Assembly (NCBI GenBank): GCA_029288095.1
Contig: JARFPW010000365.1
Span: forward strand, 1-12,301
Direction of reading: 5' to 3'
DNA from: Gemmatimonadota bacterium
Lineage (GTDB): Bacteria > Gemmatimonadota > Gemmatimonadetes > Palauibacterales > Palauibacteraceae
Length of the DNA stretch: 12,301 bases
Below are positions 1-6,125 of this stretch, one piece after another. Every line of letters starts with the position of its first letter. Within the stretch, counting starts at the first letter, position 1. Below the pieces are notes generated by a model that was not told the DNA's origin, made no database searches, and worked only from the letters and a program-made list of their open reading frames with translations. The position numbers and the translations under genes are program-made.

Positions 1-22
1 CCACACCAACACCCAGAAGTAA
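1..22. other. Unassigned bases ahead of adapter
   Basis: These 22 bases lie outside the Nextera adapter that follows. In a complete library molecule the i5 index and P5 sequence would sit here. The segment does not match P5 cleanly, so I call it probable non-genomic sequence of unknown exact origin. It should not be interpreted biologically. Confidence 0.6.
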
Positions 23-55
23 TCGTCGGCAGCGTCAGATGTGTATAAGAGACAG
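23..55 (+). other. Illumina Nextera read-1 transposase adapter (contamination)
   Basis: Positions 23-36 are the Nextera read-1 overhang TCGTCGGCAGCGTC. Positions 37-55 are the 19-base Tn5 mosaic end AGATGTGTATAAGAGACAG. The match is exact over 33 bases as I recall the adapter. Genomic sequence therefore begins at about 56. Reading through the adapter creates false protein starts, MCIRDR in the frame of the first gene and MYKRQ in the frame two bases later. Both are known signatures of untrimmed adapter in metagenome proteins. Confidence 0.97.
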
Positions 56-56
56 A

Positions 57-1313
57 CGCACTTCGGCCTGGCAGTACAAGCAGGCTCCGGCGGGCGCTCG
101 CCAGATCGGGGCGGAGCTCGGAGTGGCCTACCTGGTGGAGGGCAGCGTTCGACGGATCGCGAACAGCGTCAGGATTGCGGCCCAGCTGATCGACGTGCGT
201 TCCGATCAACACGTGTGGGCGGAGACCTACGATCGCGAGCTCGAGGACATTTTCGCGATTCAGTCGGATGTGGCGCACCGGATCGCGGGCGCACTGAGCA
301 TCACGCTGAGCGAAGTTGACTCGGGTACGGGCCGCGAATCCAGCGTCACTACGGACCTGGAAGCATATGACCTGTACCTCCGGGGCCGATATCACTGGAA
401 CCGGCGAACGCCCAAAGACCTCGAGGAGTGCATCGCGCTGTTCCAGGGGGCGATCGATCGCGATCCGTGCTGTGTTCCGGCGCACGCCGCACTCGCGGAG
501 GCATATGTCACGCTGGCGATCTACGGCCTGCGGCCCGCGGCCGAGTTGATGCCGCTGGCAAGCGCCGAGGCTGAGGAGGCTCTTCGGCAGGAGCCGGGCC
601 AGGCGTCGGCGCTGTCCGCGCTCGCCTGCGTACACGCGATCTTCGACTGGGACTGGGAGCGCGCTACGGCCGAGTTCGAACAGGTGATCCGCGACAATCC
701 CCTGTATCCGACCGCTCCCCTGTGGTTCGCCACCAACGTCCATCTGCCGCTCGGCAGATTTGACGCCGCAGTGGGGCAGCTCGAGCGCGCGTCCACCGTC
801 GACCCGCTGTCTCCCACCGTGGAGGCCAGCCTGGGCGTGGTCGCGTTCATGCGCGGCGACTTCGCGGAAGCGCACTCGCGGTTCGAGGCTCTCACCGCAC
901 GGGACAACCGCCTGGCGTTCGCGCACTACTACCAGGGCCTTAGCGCGCAGTTCATGGGCGACGCCGGTCGGGCGCTCGAGGCCCTGGATCGCGCCCGTGC
1001 GGCAGGCGGGTGGAGCGCCGAGAACCAGGCCGCCCTGGGTGGCGCGCTAGCCGCGGCCGGCCGGGAGGCCGAGGCCCGAGAGGTCCTCGCTGCGATGGTG
1101 GACGGGAAGGAGAGCCACTACGTGTCGCCCGTGCGGATCGCCCAGCTTCATGCGGCGCTTGGCGAGACCGATGCCGCGCTCGACCGGCTCGAGGAGGCGG
1201 TGGAGGCACGGGCCGCGGACCTGGTGTGGGTCGACGTATTCCCCGGGTTCAGTGCCGTTCGACAGCTTCCACGTTACGAGGCAATCCGGACGCGGGTGTT
1301 CAATCCGCAGTAG
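57..1313 (+). CDS. TolB-like/TPR-repeat protein, 5'-truncated
   Basis: About 418 codons of genuine coding sequence lie in frame after the adapter; the true start is missing. The first ~90 residues (RTSAWQYK, ARQIGAELGVAYLVEGSVRR, VRIAAQLIDVRSDQHVWAE, DRELEDIFAIQSDVA) match the TolB-like/FlgO-like module found in large regulatory proteins. The rest (from about residue 105 to the end) is helical and Ala/Leu-rich with TPR-like units such as ECIALFQGAIDRDP and AVGQLERASTVDPLSPTVEA. In this family the module usually follows a CadC-type winged helix, a Ser/Thr kinase or an adenylate cyclase domain. Which one was present cannot be seen. TPR arrays mediate protein-protein contact, so a sensing or scaffolding role is inferred. 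The stop TAG at 1311-1313 overlaps the 3' end of the opposite-strand operon by 14 bp. Confidence 0.85.
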   Translation, partial: RTSAWQYKQAPAGARQIGAELGVAYLVEGSVRRIANSVRIAAQLIDVRSDQHVWAETYDRELEDIFAIQSDVAHRIAGALSITLSEVDSGTGRESSVTTDLEAYDLYLRGRYHWNRRTPKDLEECIALFQGAIDRDPCCVPAHAALAEAYVTLAIYGLRPAAELMPLASAEAEEALRQEPGQASALSALACVHAIFDWDWERATAEFEQVIRDNPLYPTAPLWFATNVHLPLGRFDAAVGQLERASTVDPLSPTVEASLGVVAFMRGDFAEAHSRFEALTARDNRLAFAHYYQGLSAQFMGDAGRALEALDRARAAGGWSAENQAALGGALAAAGREAEAREVLAAMVDGKESHYVSPVRIAQLHAALGETDAALDRLEEAVEARAADLVWVDVFPGFSAVRQLPRYEAIRTRVFNPQ

Positions 1314-2979
1314 GACCGGCTCCCGTCACCCGCTGGAGCGGACCCTTCAGCACCGTCCACACGGCCACCACCGCGAGCAGCGCGTACACCATTTCGAGCG
1401 GAGCCTGATACCGATAGTAGATGGGTCCCGTGAGCGCGAACGGTGCGGCGTAGGCCAGGATTGCAGCCGGGAAGACCCACATCTTCGGGCGTCGCACGGT
1501 AACTATGATCCCCAGAATGGCCAGCGCTGCGAGCGGCACGGAACCCCGGCCGCCGATCGGCACGTCAAGGAGATATAGCAGGGTCTTGCCGGCGGTCAGG
1601 GCGAAAAAATCCCCGGGGTGCTCGGTGATGAAGGCGACGAACTGCTGCTTATGCAGTCCGTCCCGCTCGTGTTCGTTCAGCGACAGGTAGACGTCCTCGT
1701 GAGCCGCCGCAACGCATCCGACGCCTCGCACATGGATCGCCGAGTAATTCCGGGCCGCTCGCAGCGTCCGCAGAGCATCCAGCGGCCCGTCCGCCCGGTA
1801 GGCCGGTTCGGAGCCATCACCGCACGCATCCAGATCCGCCCGGTAGGTCTCGGCCACATACGGGTTGGTAACGTTGGCAAACAGGCCGAAGCCGGTTTGC
1901 ACCGGGATGATGTGCCGGAACTGCATGTAGTTCCGTGCGGTCCACGGAGAAATCGTCAGCGCCGCGACCAGGCCCAGAAGCAGGGCGGGTTTCACGGCAC
2001 CGGGCCAGTTGCGTTCACGCCCGTGGAGAAGGACGAACAGTCCCGCAATCGGCACCAGCACGATGAGCACCGCGTGGGTCAGCGCGGCGACTCCCAGGTA
2101 GAGACCCAACCACGCCGCCCGACGCGCGGACGGCTGCTCTGCGTATCGGAACATGAGCAGGAGTCCGCCAAGCAGGAGCAGACCGGAAACCGCAGGGACC
2201 TGCAAGCTGAGCGAGACGATCCAGTGCAGGTCGAGATTGAGTGCCGTGACGAGTGCGGCGGCGATCCCCACACCCGGGCCGAACAGCCTCGTCCCAAGGT
2301 GGTAGAGGACGAGACAGGCGCCGAACAGGAATCCGATCTGGCAGAGGATTACCGCCAGGCGTCCATACCGCGGTCCGAACACCCGAAACGACGCAGCCAG
2401 GAAATTTGGATATACGGGCTCCTTCCACGCCGTAGTGCCGTGCTGGTCCGCGCCCGGCTCGTCATCGAGCACGAGCCAGCGTGCCCCCGGCGGGAAGCTG
2501 AACCCATGTCCGGCCAGCAGGCCCATGGCCACGCTCTCGTACTCGTGGCCCACCGCATCCTCCCACCGGTCCGGCAGGTAGTTGGCCTGGGCGGCGATCG
2601 TGATCACCGACAGGCCTGCGACGACGGCCATCGTTCGGCGCTGGACTCGACCGCCGAACGTCGGAAGCGCGAAGTACGCTGCCCGCCCAGCCTGTCTGAC
2701 CAGGCGTCGCGTCACGGGCTGCATGACGATCAAGCCGACGATCCACGCGCCGATGAGCACCAGCAGGGCAAGCACCGCCAACCGTTCCCAGATGCCGAGG
2801 TAATGGCTGACCGCGTGACTGTCGCGTCCACCCATGAATCCGCCGAGGAAGCCGAATAACCCATCCCCGTACGCGCTGCGGATGATCGCAGGAACCACCA
2901 GCCAGCCCGCCGCGCCCCATGCTGCGGCCAGCATGAGGAACCACTTCGTCCATCGCAGGCTCATCGGACGGTTGATCAT
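1300..2979 (-). CDS. Membrane GT-C (GT39/ArnT-like) glycosyltransferase, second paralogue
   Basis: Predicted inner-membrane glycosyltransferase of the GT-C fold, expected to use a polyprenyl-phosphate-linked sugar on the periplasmic side. I choose the ATG at 2979, which overlaps the upstream stop as ATGA and gives 559 aa. The longest frame opens at 3033 but would overlap the previous gene by 58 bp with residues absent from the paralogue. About 11 hydrophobic segments are visible. Family-like motifs are HEYE (145-148), a possible catalytic acidic site in a periplasmic loop, WKEPVYP (184-190), SPWTARNYMQF (343-353) and YRYQAPLE near the C-terminus. Roughly 60% of residues match the upstream paralogue by eye, so this is a tandem duplication. 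Both carry an unusual N-terminal part of ~100 residues with a conserved IIRSAYGDG..GFLGG..GRD.HAV loop. No Shine-Dalgarno site is evident, which fits translational coupling. Acceptor and sugar are unknown. Confidence 0.85.
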   Translation of the reverse strand: MINRPMSLRWTKWFLMLAAAWGAAGWLVVPAIIRSAYGDGLFGFLGGFMGGRDSHAVSHYLGIWERLAVLALLVLIGAWIVGLIVMQPVTRRLVRQAGRAAYFALPTFGGRVQRRTMAVVAGLSVITIAAQANYLPDRWEDAVGHEYESVAMGLLAGHGFSFPPGARWLVLDDEPGADQHGTTAWKEPVYPNFLAASFRVFGPRYGRLAVILCQIGFLFGACLVLYHLGTRLFGPGVGIAAALVTALNLDLHWIVSLSLQVPAVSGLLLLGGLLLMFRYAEQPSARRAAWLGLYLGVAALTHAVLIVLVPIAGLFVLLHGRERNWPGAVKPALLLGLVAALTISPWTARNYMQFRHIIPVQTGFGLFANVTNPYVAETYRADLDACGDGSEPAYRADGPLDALRTLRAARNYSAIHVRGVGCVAAAHEDVYLSLNEHERDGLHKQQFVAFITEHPGDFFALTAGKTLLYLLDVPIGGRGSVPLAALAILGIIVTVRRPKMWVFPAAILAYAAPFALTGPIYYRYQAPLEMVYALLAVVAVWTVLKGPLQRVTGAGPTAD

Positions 2980-4667
2980 TGGTCGTTTCGGGCTGTCCAG
3001 GCGCGTCTCGACTTCCGGTACGCGGGCCGGCAAACCGTGACGACTGCCACGACAGCCAGCAGCGCATACACGGGCTCAAGCGGGGCCTGGTATCGGAAGT
3101 ACATCGGAGCGCCGAGGGCGAACGGCGTCGCGTACGCCAGGATGGCGACGGGAAACACCCACATCTGCGGTCTTCGAACGACGACCAGGAGTCCAACGAG
3201 GCCGAGAGCCGCGAGCGGGGGGGATCCGCGTCCATCAACCGGTACGTCGAACAGGTAAAGGAAGGCCTTGGCGGCCGTCAGCTCCAGGACCTCCAAGGGA
3301 TATTGCCGTGCGAAGCTGAGGAGCTGCTGCCTGTGCAGGCCGTCACGCTCGTGCTCGTTCAGGCTGAAGTACTCCTCGGCGTGGTTGGCCGCCACGCAGG
3401 CGACGGCGCGGCGGTGCACCGTGTGAAGAATCCGCTCATCATCCCGAAATGACCGGACGGCGTCGAACGGCCCGCTAGCCCGGTATACGGGCGGGGATCC
3501 ATTTCTACAGGCGTCGATGCCTGCCAGGTAGGTCTCCGCCAGATACGGATTGGATACGTTCGCGAACAACCCGAACCCTGTCTGCACGGGAATCACGTGC
3601 CCGAACTGGATGTAGTTGCGGATCGTCCACGGTGAAATCACCAGCGCCGCTGCCACCCCCATCAACAGGGCCGGCTTCATGGCCGCCCGCCACGACCTGT
3701 CTTTGGTGTGAAGCAGGATGAACAGACCGGCAATCGGCACCAGGACGATCAGCACCGCGTGGGTCAGCGCCGCCGCCCCCAGGAACAGGCCCAGCCAGAC
3801 GGCCTTCCGGGTGCCCGGACGCTCGCCGTAGCGGAAGATCAGGAGCAGTGCGCCCACTAGAAGCAGCCCGGATATCGCCTGGATCTGCATCTTGAGCGTA
3901 TTGATGTAATGCAGATCAACCAGCAGCCCGGTCAGCAGACCCGCCGCTACGCCCACGCCGGGTCCGAACAGCTTCGAACCGAGTCGATAAACCAACATGC
4001 ACGTGACGACCAGGAAGCCGAGCTGCGCCAGGACCACCGCAAGTCTGCCGTATCGCGGTCCGAACAGCGAAAACGACGCGGCCATGAAGTAAGGGTAGAC
4101 TGGCTCTTTCCACGCCGTGGCGCCGTATTCGTTATCGCCCGGCTCTCCGTCCTGGTACAACCATCGGAGAGTCGGCGGAAAGCTGAACCCGTGTCCGTCG
4201 GCCAGGCTCGTCGCGATCCGCTCGTACTCGTGGCCCCGGACCTCTTCCCACTGACCGGGAAGGTGCACTGCCTGCACCGTTACCGTTATCGCCACGAGTG
4301 TGAGTAGCAGGGCGACCGTGCGGCGCTCGAACCGTCCGCCCACCGTCGGCACGCTGAGATAGGCGGCTTTGGTCAGTCGCCAGGTAAGTGGCTGCAGGAC
4401 CACCAGGCCGATGCCCCAGAGGGCTGCCAGTCCGCCGATACCAAGCAGAAAGACCTGCCGCCAGCGGGCCAGGTAGACCTCGACTGCATGCACGTCGCGG
4501 CCTGGTATCAGCCCGCCCAGAAACCCGAATACCCCATCTCCGTATGCGCTGCGGATGATCGCCGGGACCACGAGCAAGCCGGCCACGATGCCCGCGCCAC
4601 CCAGGATGAGAAACCAGGTCGTCCAGCGTCGGCTCTCGGTGGGAGCCCAGGCAGGCGTCTCGCTCAT
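2976..4667 (-). CDS. Membrane GT-C (GT39/ArnT-like) glycosyltransferase, first paralogue
   Basis: A 563-aa polytopic protein with about 11 hydrophobic segments, the first at about residues 16-36. Its ATG at 4667 overlaps the TGA of the GT2 gene as ATGA, and its own stop overlaps the next start the same way. Motifs shared with the downstream paralogue are IIRSAYGDG (37-45), HEYE (146-149), WKEPVYP (186-192), SPWTIRNYIQF (345-355), NEHERDGLH (437-445) and FRYQAPLE (524-531). The HEYE loop resembles the acidic motif of GT39-type enzymes, where an Asp or Glu acts as catalytic base; that assignment is inference. Position directly after a polyprenyl-phosphate sugar synthase suggests it uses that lipid-linked donor to glycosylate a lipid, polysaccharide or protein outside the cytoplasm. 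The divergence between the two copies suggests different acceptors or linkage steps rather than a recent copy. Confidence 0.85.
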   Translation of the reverse strand: MSETPAWAPTESRRWTTWFLILGGAGIVAGLLVVPAIIRSAYGDGVFGFLGGLIPGRDVHAVEVYLARWRQVFLLGIGGLAALWGIGLVVLQPLTWRLTKAAYLSVPTVGGRFERRTVALLLTLVAITVTVQAVHLPGQWEEVRGHEYERIATSLADGHGFSFPPTLRWLYQDGEPGDNEYGATAWKEPVYPYFMAASFSLFGPRYGRLAVVLAQLGFLVVTCMLVYRLGSKLFGPGVGVAAGLLTGLLVDLHYINTLKMQIQAISGLLLVGALLLIFRYGERPGTRKAVWLGLFLGAAALTHAVLIVLVPIAGLFILLHTKDRSWRAAMKPALLMGVAAALVISPWTIRNYIQFGHVIPVQTGFGLFANVSNPYLAETYLAGIDACRNGSPPVYRASGPFDAVRSFRDDERILHTVHRRAVACVAANHAEEYFSLNEHERDGLHRQQLLSFARQYPLEVLELTAAKAFLYLFDVPVDGRGSPPLAALGLVGLLVVVRRPQMWVFPVAILAYATPFALGAPMYFRYQAPLEPVYALLAVVAVVTVCRPAYRKSRRAWTARNDQ

Positions 4668-5851
4668 GAAGCGTGGGATGCAGGCACGTCGATTCCGAGC
4701 ACGGTTACGAGACAGCTCGCCAGGATGACCTGGAACCCGAGAGCCGCCAGCGTGAAGCCCGGAATCACCAGGCGCATGGTAGCCGAGTAGTCGAGGTCAC
4801 CGAAATCCACCCGGAGCCATGAAACCACGGCCGCGCCGAGCACGGCGGCTCCAGCCAGGAACACGAGTCCGCCGAGAACGAGCCCCCGCTCCAGCGTAAT
4901 CCACCGCAGGAGTCGATGGGCGCCCGGACTCGCAAACAGAAGCCCTTCATCGATCCCGTACTTCCGGGCGAACACTCCGAAGGTGAGCGTCTGGAACCCG
5001 AGGATGATCGCGAGGCTGCTGAACAGAAGCGTGTGCGCGTCGAACCGCGCAGGGCCTATCGTCGCTCCTCCGAGAGCGAGTGCGGCGAACACGAGACCGA
5101 TGCCGATGGCAACCAGGCCCGGAATCGTAAACAGCCACTTCGGGCTCGACATAAAGAAGAACCGCAGGGTACGCCAGCCGTCGCGGAACGTGCGCAGGTG
5201 AGGCGCGTGGCTCTTCCGGCCATCCGGATGCAGGCTGATCGGTACTTCGGCGATTCGTTCCCCGCGTACGCTCGACTTGATGATCATTTCCGTGGCGAAC
5301 TCCATGCCCGGCGATCGCATCTCGAGTCGCTCGTAGAGGTCCTTCGTGAATCCCCTCATCCCGCAGTACACGTCATGGATTGGAGCCTTGAACATCGTTC
5401 TGACCATGTAGGAGAACATCGGATTGCCCCACCAGCGGTGCAGGAAAGGCATCGCACCGGGCAACACGCGACCGCCGCCTGCCGGGAGCCGACATCCCTG
5501 AACGAGGTCGTAACCCTCGCGCAGCTTCGTGACGAAGCTGGGGATTTCGAGAAAATCGTAGGAGTCGTCGGCGTCTCCCATGAGCACGTAGCGGCCGCGG
5601 GCCGCCTCGATTCCGCCCTGCAGAGCGTTCCCGTAGCCCCGTCGCTGGATATCGACGACGCGGGCGCCCAACCGTCGAGCGATCTCCCGCGAGTCGTCGG
5701 TTGATCCGTTATCCGCCACGATCACCTCGCCGGCGATCCCCCCGGACTCGAACGCGCTGAATGCCTTGCTGACGCAGGTTTCCAGAGTGTCCGCTTCGTT
5801 GAGACACGGCATGACAACCGAGAGTTCAATGCTCCCCTGGGGAGTTTCCAT
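4664..5851 (-). CDS. GT2 polyprenyl-phosphate (DPM/DPG synthase-like) glycosyltransferase
   Basis: Likely transfers a sugar from a nucleotide sugar to polyprenyl phosphate at the cytoplasmic face of the inner membrane. I choose the ATG at 5851 (395 aa) because a strong GGAGAAGG site lies 6 bases upstream. An in-frame start 15 codons earlier would add an Arg-rich leader and ignore this site. GT-A fold motifs are VVMPCLNEADTL (12-23), ADNGSTDDS (46-54), RGYGNALQGGIEAARG (71-86) and the metal/nucleotide site GDADDSYDF (92-100). CGMRGF and EFATEMIIK, typical of dolichol-phosphate-sugar synthase-like enzymes, follow. The C-terminal ~150 residues hold four membrane helices. It is the first gene of an operon with two GT-C enzymes, which its lipid-linked product could feed. 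Family is confident; the sugar is unknown. Confidence 0.92.
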   Translation of the reverse strand: METPQGSIELSVVMPCLNEADTLETCVSKAFSAFESGGIAGEVIVADNGSTDDSREIARRLGARVVDIQRRGYGNALQGGIEAARGRYVLMGDADDSYDFLEIPSFVTKLREGYDLVQGCRLPAGGGRVLPGAMPFLHRWWGNPMFSYMVRTMFKAPIHDVYCGMRGFTKDLYERLEMRSPGMEFATEMIIKSSVRGERIAEVPISLHPDGRKSHAPHLRTFRDGWRTLRFFFMSSPKWLFTIPGLVAIGIGLVFAALALGGATIGPARFDAHTLLFSSLAIILGFQTLTFGVFARKYGIDEGLLFASPGAHRLLRWITLERGLVLGGLVFLAGAAVLGAAVVSWLRVDFGDLDYSATMRLVIPGFTLAALGFQVILASCLVTVLGIDVPASHAS

Positions 5852-5857
5852 AGATCG

Positions 5858-5865
5858 CCTTCTCC
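5858..5865 (-). promoter_or_regulatory. Shine-Dalgarno site of the GT2 gene
   Basis: GGAGAAGG on the minus strand, 6 bases before the ATG at 5851. It fixes the start of this gene and of the three-gene operon. The two downstream genes lack a comparable site and appear to rely on ATGA coupling. Confidence 0.8.
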
Positions 5866-5984
5866 GCGAATGGTGCAAGAACGCTCGTCGGCGCAAAACC
5901 TATACCCGCAACGTAAGACCCCATTAGTCCGCGCAGAATGGCAAAGCCGTGTGGCAACCGCTCCACAGCAAGGAGGGTGTGAAG

Positions 5985-6024
5985 GCCACCTGAGACCCGA
6001 AAGGTGCAGGATCCGGCAGGTGGC
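5985..6024. repeat. 8-bp inverted repeat, possible operator or RNA stem
   Basis: GCCACCTG (5985-5992) is the exact reverse complement of CAGGTGGC (6017-6024), separated by 24 bases. A weaker hairpin (TGTGG at 5950-5954, CCACA at 5963-5967) lies to the left. A 7-bp pair (CGCAGAA at 5932-5938, TTCTGCG at 6030-6036) encloses the set. The layout could be a multi-stem RNA or a protein-binding site. The 7-bp pair alone is expected by chance in a region this size, so only the 8-bp repeat carries weight. Confidence 0.4.
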
Positions 6025-6035
6025 ATATCTTCTGC
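6021..6035 (+). promoter_or_regulatory. Sigma-54-like -24/-12 promoter element
   Basis: TGGCATATCTTCTGC fits the sigma-54 consensus TGGCAC-N5-TTGC with the invariant GG and GC at the correct spacing. The differences are T for C in the -24 box and C for T in the -12 box. It lies 90 bases upstream of the GTG of the carbamoyltransferase and points toward it. Its -24 box overlaps the right arm of an 8-bp inverted repeat. This is a motif match only; no enhancer-binding protein gene is in the window. Confidence 0.4.
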
Positions 6036-6125
6036 GTTCACCGGTGTCCAGCATCCTTACATATCATTTGAGAGGCTGACTGAATTGGTGCGAATCGGAC
6101 CCTGGACCCTCATCGGCGCGACCCC

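Larger units (their letters stand above)
5852..6125. promoter_or_regulatory. Divergent intergenic control region
   Basis: This 274-bp region separates the leftward glycosyltransferase operon from the rightward carbamoyltransferase operon and must hold both promoters. A sigma-54-like element (6021-6035) and an inverted repeat (5985-6024) are visible. I found no convincing sigma-70 -35/-10 pair on either strand. Short open frames of about 70 codons exist on both strands but resemble no family and have no ribosome site. No known riboswitch consensus could be recognised. Confidence 0.7.

Noticed and set aside
1618..2859. 413-codon open frame on the plus strand
   Set aside because: It is antisense to the second GT-C gene, has no family resemblance and is rich in Arg, Gln, Glu and His, as expected from the reverse frame of a hydrophobic high-GC gene.
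2980..3033. Longer N-terminus for the second GT-C protein
   Set aside because: It would overlap the upstream gene by 58 bp and add residues absent from the paralogue; the ATGA start at 2979 mirrors the upstream junction.
4916..5704. 262-codon plus-strand open frame
   Set aside because: It lies wholly antisense to the well-supported GT2 gene and resembles no protein family.
5932..6036. Cobalamin, c-di-GMP or TPP riboswitch
   Set aside because: Short fragments such as GCAAAGCC and GGTGTGAA recall these classes, but the full conserved cores and their order are missing.
5826..6041. 71-codon minus-strand frame ahead of the GT2 gene
   Set aside because: It overlaps the GT2 start by 26 bases, has no recognisable motif and no ribosome site, and would cover the inverted repeats.
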